Assembly (NCBI GenBank): GCA_020853705.1 | Contig: JADYYK010000008.1 | Coordinates: 1-64,000, forward strand | Reading direction: 5' to 3' | Length of the DNA stretch: 64,000 nucleotides | Source: Deltaproteobacteria bacterium | GTDB lineage: Bacteria > Myxococcota_A > Polyangia > Haliangiales > JADYYK01 | In this document: in pieces, positions 10,860-22,172 of the stretch | Numbering within the stretch: position 1 is the first letter of the stretch | Layout of the letters: every line of letters starts with the position of its first letter | Program-made: the position numbers and the translations under genes | Notes under the pieces: generated by a model | Seen by the model: only the letters and a program-made list of their open reading frames with translations | Told to the model about the DNA's origin: nothing | Database searches by the model: none

Positions 10860-12908
10860 CTACGGGACCTCGTCGGCGCCGATGTCGACGTTGGTGCCGC
10901 CTGGACGCGGGCGGGCGTCGCCGTCGAAGTCGTGGTCGGTGGCCCCGGTGTTGCTGCCGGCGTTGCGGCAGGGCGAGGTGGCGCCGATGTGGTAGTCGGC
11001 GCCGCCCGTGTTGACGAACAGCGGGTCCATGTTGATGTTGCCGCCACCAGCTGCGATGCCCTGGACGTCGCTATTGGTGAAGCCGCACATCCCAACGAAC
11101 TGAACTGCACCCGAGTTGGCCCAGACGATGTTGTTGACCAACGGCACCGAGACCCCAACCGGGCAGATGACGCCGCCGGTTCCGGCCGCCGCACCAGCGA
11201 CGTTGCCTGTCAGCGTGTTGTTGTCGAATCGGGTCGGGCTGTTGGGCGGATTCGCGATGGAGATCGCGCCCAGCAACGAACCACCTGCCGTGCTGCGGCC
11301 ATTGTCGACGATGAACGAGTTCGTGATCGTGTAGCCGGAGGAGACCAGGCTCACGCCACCCTCTCCGTTGAGCCTGATCCCCGAACGATCCATGGTCACC
11401 GGGCAGGACGTCGCAGTGATCCCGACCCCTGCGTTGTTCCGGATCGTCACGCGGGACAGGTTCAGGCCGCCGCCGTTACAGACGATGCCACCGTGGATGC
11501 CCCCGGCGCCGAAGACGGAGCCGTTCTCGAGCGTCAAAGTCGCACCGCTGCCGACGGTGATGACAGGCGCGCCGCCGCCGGCCTCGATATCGACGCCGGC
11601 CCCGGTGCCGATGATGCGGGCCGTGCTGTTGACCGTGATGCTGGCCGTGTAGGTCCCCGCGGTCGCCAGGATCGTCGTGCGCGAGCCAGTGACCTGGGCC
11701 AGTGCGATCGTCAGGGTGGCGCAGGGGGCGAGGCGGGTGCATGCGGTGCCGGTGCCGCCGGGGGCGACATAGATGACGTTCGCCTCGAGCGTGCAGCTGC
11801 CGGGGCCCTCGTCGCACACGCCGGAGGCGCACTCGATGTCCTGGCGGCAGGCGCGGCAGGTGTTGGGGGTGGTGTCGCACACCGGGGTGGTGCCGCTGCA
11901 GTCGTTGTTGCCGAGGCACTGCACGCAGGCGCCGGTGGTGGTCTTGCAGACCGGGGGGGTGGCGCCGCCGCGGGCGACGCACTCGGTGCTATTGCCGCAG
12001 CCGCGGCAGGCGTTGTTGGCGCAGATGGGCAGGGTCGCGGTGCCGCACTGCGGGCTGGTCACGCACTGCACGCAGGCGCCGCTGCCGGCGCACTGGGGCA
12101 GGGCGGGGTTCTTGTCGGCGCACTGCTGCGGCGTGGTGCAGCCGACGCACTGGTTGGTGCCGTTGCAGATCGGGGTCATGCCGGTGCCGCAGTGGACCGC
12201 GGTGGTGCACTGCACGCAGTTGCCGCCGCTGGCGCACTGGGGCAGCGAGGGGTCCTTGGCGGCGCATTCGGTGCCGCTGGCGCAGGCCACGCAGGTGTCG
12301 GTCGTGGGCGAGCAGATCGGCGTCGTGCCGTTGCCGCACTGGGTGGCCGCGGTGCAGGCGACGCAGGCGCCGTTCGACTTGCACTGCGGGGTCAGCGGGT
12401 CGATGGCGGCGCACTCGCCGGGGGTGGCGCAGCCGCGGCACATGCTGGTGCTGGTCTCGCACACCGGCTTGGCCTTCGCGGTGGTGCACTGCGAGGTCAT
12501 GGTGCACTCGACGCAGGCGCCGCTGGGCGCGCACACGGTGCCGGCGCCGCAGTCGGTCGGCAGCAGGCCGCAGGCGCGGCACAGGCCGGTTTGCATGTTG
12601 CACACCGGGGTGTTGCCCAGACAGACGTTGCCGCCGCACATGGCGGCGTCGATCATCTGCGCGTCGATCATGGCGTCGGGGCCGGCGTCGAGCTCGGGCC
12701 CGGCGTCGACGCCGCCGTCGGCCACGCCGGGCGTGGCGATGCAGGTCTTGCCGTGGCCCTCCGAGGCCGGGAACACGCCGTCGACGTCACAGAACGGCCG
12801 CGCCGGATCGGTGCACGGGTTGTCGGTGTCACAGAACAGCGCGTTGTTCTTGGCGCAGCCAGCCGTCGCCAGCCCCGCCATCAGCAAGCCAATCCAGGCA
12901 AAGCGCAT
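10860..12908 (-). CDS. Cys-rich repeat lipoprotein with right-handed beta-helix domain
   Basis: Protein of 682 aa. The signal peptide ends in a lipobox (AGLATAGC). After an Asp/Ala spacer, residues of about 90-370 form roughly a dozen short modules with regularly spaced Cys pairs of the type CxxCxxxxxC...PxC, probably disulfide-knotted. A parallel beta-helix (pectate-lyase-like) domain follows, recognisable by APCATLTIALAQV and repeated N/D-containing turns, ending with DIGADEVP, a classic end of DUF1565-type helices. Likely a surface adhesin or glycan-binding protein. Last gene of a three-gene operon; its ATG overlaps the upstream stop (TGATG). Confidence 0.8.
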   Translation of the reverse strand: MRFAWIGLLMAGLATAGCAKNNALFCDTDNPCTDPARPFCDVDGVFPASEGHGKTCIATPGVADGGVDAGPELDAGPDAMIDAQMIDAAMCGGNVCLGNTPVCNMQTGLCRACGLLPTDCGAGTVCAPSGACVECTMTSQCTTAKAKPVCETSTSMCRGCATPGECAAIDPLTPQCKSNGACVACTAATQCGNGTTPICSPTTDTCVACASGTECAAKDPSLPQCASGGNCVQCTTAVHCGTGMTPICNGTNQCVGCTTPQQCADKNPALPQCAGSGACVQCVTSPQCGTATLPICANNACRGCGNSTECVARGGATPPVCKTTTGACVQCLGNNDCSGTTPVCDTTPNTCRACRQDIECASGVCDEGPGSCTLEANVIYVAPGGTGTACTRLAPCATLTIALAQVTGSRTTILATAGTYTASITVNSTARIIGTGAGVDIEAGGGAPVITVGSGATLTLENGSVFGAGGIHGGIVCNGGGLNLSRVTIRNNAGVGITATSCPVTMDRSGIRLNGEGGVSLVSSGYTITNSFIVDNGRSTAGGSLLGAISIANPPNSPTRFDNNTLTGNVAGAAAGTGGVICPVGVSVPLVNNIVWANSGAVQFVGMCGFTNSDVQGIAAGGGNINMDPLFVNTGGADYHIGATSPCRNAGSNTGATDHDFDGDARPRPGGTNVDIGADEVP

Positions 12909-14365
12909 CAGAAGGTCCTCCCGAACGAAAACACCATCCCGCCACGTGCGGGCGCGAAGCTGACCTGGGACTCGCGCTTCTTGGCGCCGCTGTCCTTGAT
13001 GAAGAAGACGATGCCGGCGCCGATCAGCGCGGCTCCCGCGCCGGCGCTGACATAGCCGGGCACCGCGGTCTCGTACTCGTCGGCGCAGCCCGGGGTGTCA
13101 CACGAGCTCTTGCCGTCGATGGCGATGAGGTAGGCCCCGGCGCCCAGCGCGCCGACGCCGACGATCAGGGTCACCCACTTCAAGACCTTGAAGGGCCGGC
13201 TGACGCTGCCACCGCCGCTGCCGGGGCGGACCTTCTCCAGCACCTTGGGATCGGCCTTGGGCTCGGGGCCGGTGTCGAAGTTGGGCTCGATGATGATGTC
13301 GGGGCTGGCCTCTCCGCCGGTCAGGTAGCGGCCGAGCTCGCGGATCTTGTCGGCGCCGGGCTTGACCGGCTCCAGCGCCAGCGCGCCCGAGCGCGACGAC
13401 TTGCCGCTGGCCGGGTCGAGCACGGCGCCCCACAGCGAGCGCCGCTTGTCGAACTCGCGGATCGAGACCACGACCACGCGCGGGGCGTCCAGCGCCAGCG
13501 CCAGGTTGGAGGCCAGCGCGGCCTCGTCGCGCGCGGCCTCGCCCTCGAAGCCGAAGCCGGTGAAGGGTGCCGTCTTCAGCGCGGCGTCGAGCGCCCACGA
13601 GATCTTCACGGTCTGCTCGCTGCCGGGGACCACGTCGACCTCGTGCACGCGGCCGGCGCTGGTGCCGCGCTGCACGTAGATCCGGTACTTGCCGGCGTAG
13701 AGGTCGAGCACCGAGGCCTCGCCGACGCCGAGGTAGCGCTCGTTGAGGAAGATGACCGCGGTGGCGTCGTCGACCTTGATCTTGAGGGCGCCGCGGCCGC
13801 GCTGGTCGAGCTCGGCGCGGACCTTCTTGGCCAGCTCGGCGGGCTCGGGGCCGTACTGGGCGCGGCTGATCTCGCGGTCGGGGAACGAGCGCGCGAACTC
13901 GGCCATGACCGAGGTGGCGTCCTCGGCGTGGCCCAGGCGCTGGTGCGCCAGCGCGAGGCCGAGGTGGGCGCGCAGGGCCTGGTCGCGCAGCGGCTGGTTC
14001 TTCGACAGCGTGGCCGGGCGCGAGCGCAGCATCTCGAGGGCGCGCTCGAGCTCGGTGGTGGCGACCTCGAACTGGCCCTTGAGGAAGCTGCCATAGCCGT
14101 GATCGATGAGGCGCGTGGCCTCGGCCAGCTGGGCCGGATCGAGGGGGTCGCCGGCGCGCGACACCTTGGCCTCGATGAGCTGGGCCACGTCGTTGCCGGC
14201 CAGGTAGCCCTTGGTCGCCAGCTCGCGGAACAGCGGGGTCAGGAGCTCGTCGGCGTCGCGCGGGCGCTCGCCAGCGTAGGACTCCAGCACGATGGAGCCG
14301 CGCTGGGCCAGGGCGGCGCTGGGGGCTAGACACAGGAGAATTGCAGCTGCAACTGGGGTACGCAT
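12908..14365 (-). CDS. Secreted TPR/PEGA-like envelope protein with C-terminal membrane helices
   Basis: Protein of 485 aa. A cleavable-looking signal (AAILLCLAPSAALA) is followed by a helical, TPR-like region (about 60-190), a PEGA-like segment (around KYRIYVQRGTSAGRVHEVDV) and a variable region. Near the C-terminus are two hydrophobic segments separated by a Cys-containing loop, and the protein ends in FSFGRTF. The C-terminal architecture parallels the upstream gene product (295 aa), so the two may be distant paralogues. Middle gene of the operon, overlapping both neighbours by TGATG. Function unknown. Confidence 0.75.
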   Translation of the reverse strand: MRTPVAAAILLCLAPSAALAQRGSIVLESYAGERPRDADELLTPLFRELATKGYLAGNDVAQLIEAKVSRAGDPLDPAQLAEATRLIDHGYGSFLKGQFEVATTELERALEMLRSRPATLSKNQPLRDQALRAHLGLALAHQRLGHAEDATSVMAEFARSFPDREISRAQYGPEPAELAKKVRAELDQRGRGALKIKVDDATAVIFLNERYLGVGEASVLDLYAGKYRIYVQRGTSAGRVHEVDVVPGSEQTVKISWALDAALKTAPFTGFGFEGEAARDEAALASNLALALDAPRVVVVSIREFDKRRSLWGAVLDPASGKSSRSGALALEPVKPGADKIRELGRYLTGGEASPDIIIEPNFDTGPEPKADPKVLEKVRPGSGGGSVSRPFKVLKWVTLIVGVGALGAGAYLIAIDGKSSCDTPGCADEYETAVPGYVSAGAGAALIGAGIVFFIKDSGAKKRESQVSFAPARGGMVFSFGRTF

Positions 14366-15252
14366 CAGAAGCGGCCCCCGATGCCCGCAGCGACGGCGCC
14401 GGTCGGGGTCACCATCACGGCGGCCGAGGTGGTGCGGCGCTCGGCGCGGCCGTCGAGCACCCACATGATGACGCCGGTGACCACCAGGGCGCCGCCCGCG
14501 CTGGCCAGGATGATGCCGGGGGTCTTGGACTCGCGGTACTCCTTGCGCTGGTTGCCCTGGTCATCGATGGGGCCCTTGTCCATGGCGATCAGCGCGACGC
14601 CGGTGCCCAGCGCGGCCACGCCGGCGCCGAGCGCGATGAACTTGAGGAGCTTGAAGCGAGGCTTGCGCGGGGCGGGGGCGTCGGTCGGCACCGCCGAGCC
14701 CGTGTCGGTGCCGACGCCGCCCTCGGGCACCAGCATGCCGTCGCCAGCCTTGGGCGCGGCCAGCGGCAGCGCGGTGTTCTCCTGCACCAGGCGGTCGATC
14801 ATGTCGCGCACGGCGTAGTCGATCAGGTTGGGGGCGTTGCACTTCTCGCAGCGCGCCTCGGTGGTGCCGTGGGTGGCGCCATCGCGGGGGGTGACGCGCC
14901 AGGCCGACCGCCACAGCTCGGGCTCGCCGTTGAGGTCCTTGCCGAAGCGCGCGCGCAGCAGCACGACCTCGTCGACGGTCAGCTTGCCGAGGTACTTCTG
15001 GCGGCAGGCGTCGTCGTTGCACGCGACCGCCTGGCTGGCCTCGGGCGCTGCAGCGTACAGCTGCGCGGTCTCCAGCAGCGACCAGCCCGCGCGGGTCAGC
15101 GCGTTCTCGGCTGCCGAGCCCACCAGCGGCTCGGACAGGTCATCACCCTGGCTGTCGAGCACCACGGCGGCGCGCTTGGCCTCCGCCACACCGGTCCACA
15201 CCAGCGCGAGCAGCCCGGCTGCCAGCGCACCCACGGTCCACCTGGTTTTCAT
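14365..15252 (-). CDS. Secreted protein with two C-terminal membrane helices
   Basis: Protein of 295 aa, unrecognised. It has a signal peptide (ending near GVAEA), a globular region with Cys pairs (ACNDDACRQ and CEKCNAP), a Pro-rich linker and two hydrophobic segments, ending with GIGGRF. First gene of the three-gene operon. Its ATG is 8 nt after TAGGAT on the minus strand. The Cys pairs could form disulfides or bind metal. Confidence 0.7.
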   Translation of the reverse strand: MKTRWTVGALAAGLLALVWTGVAEAKRAAVVLDSQGDDLSEPLVGSAAENALTRAGWSLLETAQLYAAAPEASQAVACNDDACRQKYLGKLTVDEVVLLRARFGKDLNGEPELWRSAWRVTPRDGATHGTTEARCEKCNAPNLIDYAVRDMIDRLVQENTALPLAAPKAGDGMLVPEGGVGTDTGSAVPTDAPAPRKPRFKLLKFIALGAGVAALGTGVALIAMDKGPIDDQGNQRKEYRESKTPGIILASAGGALVVTGVIMWVLDGRAERRTTSAAVMVTPTGAVAAGIGGRF

Positions 15253-15380
15253 GATGCGGCATCCTAGGCCGGGGGTAGCGAGGGGTCAATTCTGGGCAGC
15301 GCTGTTTGCGGCTGACGAAGGGCCGCGGGGGAGGCGGTGTGTGCGGCAATCTTGCTGGTTCGTGAATGGCGGTCGGGTGG

Positions 15381-15386
15381 TAGAGT
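15381..15386 (+). promoter_or_regulatory. -10 box TAGAGT of the export-gate operon
   Basis: TAGAGT ends 7 nt before the ATG of the 11-codon mini-ORF at 15394 and 39 nt before the fliO GTG. Confidence 0.45.
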
Positions 15387-15393
15387 CGCCGCG

Positions 15394-15429
15394 ATGAGCG
15401 GCATCGGGCCGGTGGTGGACGGGCGGTGA
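15394..15429 (+). CDS. Leaderless 11-aa mini-ORF coupled to fliO
   Basis: ATG at 15394, 7 nt after TAGAGT. It encodes 11 residues and its TGA overlaps the GTG start of fliO (GTGA). This arrangement would let ribosomes entering a leaderless mRNA re-initiate at fliO. The peptide has no recognisable sequence; it may matter only as a coupling device. Confidence 0.4.
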   Translation: MSGIGPVVDGR

Positions 15430-15944
15430 GCACGGTGCTCGCGGTGGTCGCCGAGGTGGCGGCGGGGGCGGCGTCGGAGCCCAGCTATGGCTGGTTCCTG
15501 GTCGAGACCCTGCTGGTGCTGGGGGCGGTGTGTGCGCTGGCCTGGTACGGGCTGCGCTGGCTGTCGCGGCGGGCGTTCGCGCTGGGCGGCAAGGGGCCCA
15601 TCAAGGTGCTGGCGCGCACGGCGCTGGAGCCGCGGCGGACGCTGTATGTGGTGGAGGTGGGCGGAAAGACGCTGCTGATCGGCGCGGGGGAGGGCCCGCT
15701 GGCGACGCTGGCCGAGCTGGACGGGCGCGAGGTCAGGGCGGCGGTGGCACGCGAGGCGGTGCGGCCGGGGGGCGGGTTCCTGGCGGTGTTGAGAGGGAGC
15801 AAGGGGGCGGAGGCGAGTTCGAGCGCGGAGCCGGGCACGAGCACGAGCACGAGCACGAAGCCGAGCACGAGCACGAGCACGAGCACGGGCACGGGTACGG
15901 GCACGAGCACGGGCACGGGCACGGACGGGGAGAGCGAGGCGTGA
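15426..15944 (+). CDS. fliO: FliO-like export-apparatus protein with Ser-Thr repeat tail
   Basis: Protein of 172 aa. One membrane helix (about 20-42) is followed by the FliO/MopB cytoplasmic domain: IKVLARTALEPRRTLYVVEV, then GGKTLLIGAGEGPLATLAEL, close to the family's signature. The C-terminal 45 residues are a Ser-Thr/Gly-Thr tract encoded by a (GAGCAC)n array. FliO helps assemble the FliP ring in flagella and is normally absent from injectisome operons. Its stop overlaps the next start (GTGA). Confidence 0.8.
   Translation: MSTVLAVVAEVAAGAASEPSYGWFLVETLLVLGAVCALAWYGLRWLSRRAFALGGKGPIKVLARTALEPRRTLYVVEVGGKTLLIGAGEGPLATLAELDGREVRAAVAREAVRPGGGFLAVLRGSKGAEASSSAEPGTSTSTSTKPSTSTSTSTGTGTGTSTGTGTDGESEA
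15834..15924 (+). repeat. (GAGCAC)n / (GGGCAC)n hexanucleotide array in fliO
   Basis: Imperfect hexamer repeats read as Ser-Thr and Gly-Thr. The unit and reading phase match the arrays at 17800 and 60505. Confidence 0.85.
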
Positions 15945-16606
15945 TCGGCGCCAGCGGAGGCCACTCGGTCGGCACCCTGGTGGTGCTGGCGGCGCTGACG
16001 CTGGTGCCATTCGCGCTGCTGATGCTGACCAGCTTCGTCAAGCTGTCGGTGGTGCTGTCGCTGGCGCGCAGCGCGCTGGGCACCACGGCGGTGCCGCCGA
16101 CCATGGTGATCACGGGGCTGGCGGCGCTGCTGTCGGTGTTCGTGATGGCTCCCACGGCGCGCCGCATGTGGGACGCGGCCGAGCCGGCGCTGGCGGGGCA
16201 GAACCTGGACGCGCCCAGCCCGGCGGCGCTGCTGGACGCCGGGCAGCGCGCGCGCACGCCGCTGAAGGAGTTCCTCATCAAGCATGCCCACGGGCGTGAT
16301 CGCGCGGTGTTCGTGGACATGGCGCGCCGGCTGGATCCGGCGCGCGCGGCCGAGATCACCGACGCCGACCTGGTGGTGGTGATGCCGGCGTTCGTGACCT
16401 CGGAGCTCAAGGAGGCCTTCCAGATCGGCTTCCTGCTGTTGATTCCGTTCCTGGTCATCGACCTCGTGGTGGCGGCGGCGCTGGCGGCGATGGGGCTGAC
16501 CAACCTGCCGCCGAGCCAGGTCGCGCTGGCCTTCAAGCTGCTGCTGTTCGTCGCCATCGACGGCTGGATCCTGCTGTCGCGGGGCCTGCTGCTGGGGTAC
16601 GCGTGA
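15941..16606 (+). CDS. sctR: Type III export gate protein SctR/FliP
   Basis: Protein of 221 aa from the GTG overlapping the fliO stop. Diagnostic segments are TSFVKLSVVLSLARSALGT, then VPPTMVITGLAALLSVFVMAP, then MPAFVTSELKEAFQIGFLLL and IPFLVIDLVVA, ending with FKLLLFVAIDGWILL. Four membrane helices are expected. SctR/FliP forms the five-subunit core of the export gate in the inner membrane. The Lys after TSFV is more SctR-like than FliP-like, but the sequence does not settle injectisome versus flagellar origin. Confidence 0.9.
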   Translation: MIGASGGHSVGTLVVLAALTLVPFALLMLTSFVKLSVVLSLARSALGTTAVPPTMVITGLAALLSVFVMAPTARRMWDAAEPALAGQNLDAPSPAALLDAGQRARTPLKEFLIKHAHGRDRAVFVDMARRLDPARAAEITDADLVVVMPAFVTSELKEAFQIGFLLLIPFLVIDLVVAAALAAMGLTNLPPSQVALAFKLLLFVAIDGWILLSRGLLLGYA

Positions 16607-16890
16607 CGCTCGAGGCGCTGGTCCAGGTGGCGCGGCAGGGCCTCTTGCTGGCGCTGCTGGTGGCGACGCCGATCCTGGTCGTCAGCTGGCTGGTCGGCGT
16701 GGTCGTGGGCACCGTGCAGGCGGCGACCCAGGTGCAGGACCCGGTGGTCGGCTTCGTGCCACGCCTGGTCGCGGTGGTCGTGGTGCTGCTGGTGATGGCG
16801 CCCTGGCTGGGGGCGCAGGTGTCGCGCTTCGGGGCCTCGGTGCTGGTGCTGGTCGGCGGGGTCGGGGGCGGGGGCGGGGGCGGGGTGTGA
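16603..16890 (+). CDS. sctS: Type III export gate protein SctS/FliQ
   Basis: Protein of 95 aa with two membrane helices and the family signature QAATQVQDPVVGFVPRLVAV (compare QAATQIQEQTLSFVPK). It ends in a Gly tract. Overlaps both neighbours by GTGA. It packs around SctR in the export gate. Confidence 0.9.
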   Translation: MTLEALVQVARQGLLLALLVATPILVVSWLVGVVVGTVQAATQVQDPVVGFVPRLVAVVVVLLVMAPWLGAQVSRFGASVLVLVGGVGGGGGGGV

Positions 16891-17639
16891 CCGACGGCGT
16901 GCTGGGGCTACCGCCCGGGCAGGCGGCGCTGGTGGTGCTGGTGCTGGCGGCGCGGGTGGTGCCGATCTTCGTGCTGGCGCCGTTCTTCGGCGCCCGCGTG
17001 CTGCCGGTGTGGGCGCGCGTCGGGCTCGGGCTGGGGGTGACGGCGCTGCTGCTGCCCGGGCTGGGCGCGCGCGCGGTGCCCGAGCTGGTCGGGCTGCCCG
17101 GCGCGGCGCTGGTCGCGCTGGCGGCGAAGGAGGCGGTGATCGGGGTGACGCTGGGGCTGCTGGCGGCGCTGCCACTGGTGGCGGCGGAGGCGGCGGGCGC
17201 GCTGGTCGACGAGACCGAGGGCGGCGGCCCGGGGGCGGCGCTGCTGGGGCAGCTCGCGCTGGTGGTCTTCGTCACCCTGGACGGGCACCATGTGTTCCTG
17301 CGCGGGCTGGTGCACGGCTACGAGGTGGTGCCGCCGTGGCGGGCGCTGGGGGCGGGCGCGCCGGATGCGCTGCTCGGCGCGGTGCTGGCGGCGGGCGCAC
17401 AGCTGTTCGGGGTCGCGGTGGCGCTGGCGGTGCCGGTGCTGGCGGCGCGGCTGCTCGCGGGGTTGGCGCTGGGCGTGGTGACGCGAGCGACGCCGGCGGC
17501 AGGGGGCGCGGCGGCGTCGGGGCGGGTGCTGGTGAGCGCGGGGGCGCTGCTGCTGGCGCTGGGGGCGATGGTGACGCTGCTGCGCGCCGAGCTCGCGCTG
17601 ATGCTGAGGCAGCTGGTCGCGGTGGTGGCTTCGCTGTAG
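16887..17639 (+). CDS. sctT: Type III export gate protein SctT/FliR
   Basis: Protein of 250 aa, almost entirely hydrophobic with six or more helices. Features matching FliR/SctT are AARVVPIFVLAPFFG near the N-terminus, the LAAKEAVIGVTLGLLAALPLVAAEAAGALVD type region (helix plus ETEGGG), and position directly after sctS. Very Ala/Val/Leu/Gly-rich, reflecting extreme GC content. Confidence 0.85.
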   Translation: MTDGVLGLPPGQAALVVLVLAARVVPIFVLAPFFGARVLPVWARVGLGLGVTALLLPGLGARAVPELVGLPGAALVALAAKEAVIGVTLGLLAALPLVAAEAAGALVDETEGGGPGAALLGQLALVVFVTLDGHHVFLRGLVHGYEVVPPWRALGAGAPDALLGAVLAAGAQLFGVAVALAVPVLAARLLAGLALGVVTRATPAAGGAAASGRVLVSAGALLLALGAMVTLLRAELALMLRQLVAVVASL

Positions 17640-17659
17640 CCGTGAGCGCGGGGCGCACA

Positions 17660-17665
17660 TATGCT
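17660..17665 (+). promoter_or_regulatory. -10 box TATGCT
   Basis: TATGCT ends exactly 6 nt before the ATG at 17672, giving the barrel gene and sctU their own leaderless promoter inside the operon. Confidence 0.5.
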
Positions 17666-17671
17666 GGGGTG

Positions 17672-18501
<830 letters not shown>

Positions 18502-18505
<4 letters not shown>

Positions 18506-19479
18506 GCGAGCCGACCGAGCCGCCGTCGCCACGCCGCCTGCGCGAGGCGCGCGCGCGCGGCCAGGTCGCCAGCAGCCCGACGCTGAGCGGGGCCGCGGCG
18601 CTGCTGGGCGGGCTGGCGGCCCTCGCGGTCACGGTGGTCGCGGGCGCCAGCGCGCTACGCGACTACACCACGGCGGCGCTGACGGCGGCGACCCGCGCGC
18701 AGGCCGGCGCGAGCGCCGCGCTGGCCCTGCGCGCCGGCGCGGCGATGGCGGCAAGGCTGGCGCTGCCCGTGCTGGTGGCGGCGGCGCTGGCGGCCATCAT
18801 CGTCGGTTTCGTGCAGGTCGGACCGCTGTGGGCGCGCGCGCGGTCACGCGGCGGTGTCGCGCTGGGCGGCGCGGCGCGGGGCGTGCTGCGCGGCGCCGCG
18901 GTGCTGCTGGTCCTCGTGCTGGTGCTGCGCTCGCGCGCCGGCGAGCTGGTCTGGCTGGGGCGCGAGGCGCCGGGGCGGCAGGCGGCGCTGCTGGGAGCGG
19001 CCGCGCTGGGCCTGCTGCTGCGGGTGGCGATGGTGCTGGCGGCGTTCGGCCTCGTGGAGCTCATGCTGGCGCGGCGGGCGCTGCTGCGTCGGCTCGGCAT
19101 GACCCGCCGCGAGCTGCTGCGCGAGCAGCGCGAGACCGAGGGTGACCCCGCGCTGCGACGCGAGCGCGAGCGGCTGGGCGAGGCGGCGCTGGCGGAGGAC
19201 TCCGAGGCGGTCGAGCTGGCGGGCGCGCTGTGTGTCATCGCGGGCGAGCGGCTGGCGGTCGCGCTGGCGTGGCCCGACCCGGGGGCCGCGCCGGTCGTCG
19301 TCGCGCGCGGGCGGGCCTTCCTGGCGCGCCGGTTGCTCGGCGAGGCGCGCCGCCACGGCGTCGCCATCTACAGTGATGATGCGCTGGCGCGCGCGCTGTG
19401 GGCGCCGGTGGGGGCGCACATCGCGCCGGCGCTGTACGACCCGGTGGCGACGCTGGTGCGGCGCGCGCTGGCGGCGTAG
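18502..19479 (+). CDS. sctU: Type III export switch protein SctU/FlhB-like, NPTH motif absent
   Basis: Protein of 325 aa. The N-terminus (PSPRRLREARARGQVASSPT) is the canonical FlhB/SctU start. Four membrane helices follow, and the cytoplasmic domain aligns with FlhB-C: AVALAW, then APVVVARGRAFLARRLLGEA and HGVAIYSDDALARALW. At the self-cleavage position the expected NPTH reads AGER (residues 247-250, nt 19240-19251), so the autoproteolysis that switches substrate specificity should not occur. Last gene of the operon; sctV/flhA, the ATPase and needle genes are not in this window. Confidence 0.85.
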
Positions 19480-19497
19480 CCCGCGGCGGCGGTCGCG

Positions 19498-19580
19498 CGC
19501 CCACGCGCCCACGCGGCCACGCGCCCCGCGCCCACGCGCCCACGCGCCCACGCGCCCACGCACCCACGCGCCCACGCGCA
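19498..19580 (+). repeat. 8-bp tandem repeat (CCCACGCG)n in the sctU-priA gap
   Basis: About ten imperfect copies of the octamer. Non-coding; lies just upstream of the priA promoter. Confidence 0.85.
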
Positions 19581-19612
19581 GGGCGCGCGCATCCTCGATC
19601 AGACCCCCGTGC

Positions 19613-19649
19613 TAGCTTGCGAGCATGTTCCTCGGGCTCGAGCTCCGGC

Positions 19650-19657
<8 letters not shown>
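19613..19657 (+). promoter_or_regulatory. TAGCTT promoter and leaderless 10-aa mini-ORF before priA
   Basis: TAGCTT (19613-19618) ends 6 nt before an ATG at 19625 that opens a 10-codon ORF stopping at 19657. The ORF runs over the priA ATG (19650) in another frame, so ribosomes terminating there sit on the priA start. Confidence 0.45.
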
Positions 19658-22115
<2,458 letters not shown>

Positions 22116-22158
22116 CGGTGGGGTGGGGTGGGGGCGCGCCGGGACGGGGTGCCCCTGC

Positions 22159-22164
22159 TACAAT
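22159..22164 (+). promoter_or_regulatory. -10 box TACAAT
   Basis: TACAAT ends 8 nt before the GTG at 22173, supporting that GTG as the start. Confidence 0.5.
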
Positions 22165-22172
22165 GGCGGCGC

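Noticed and set aside
10740..13055. 771-codon plus-strand frame opposite the Cys-rich lipoprotein
   Set aside because: Composition is Gly/Ala/Asp/Arg repeats mirroring the repetitive gene on the other strand; no start context or family match.
15834..15924. Hexamer arrays as possible CRISPR arrays
   Set aside because: Units are 6-8 bp with no spacers and no cas genes; they are in-frame microsatellites.
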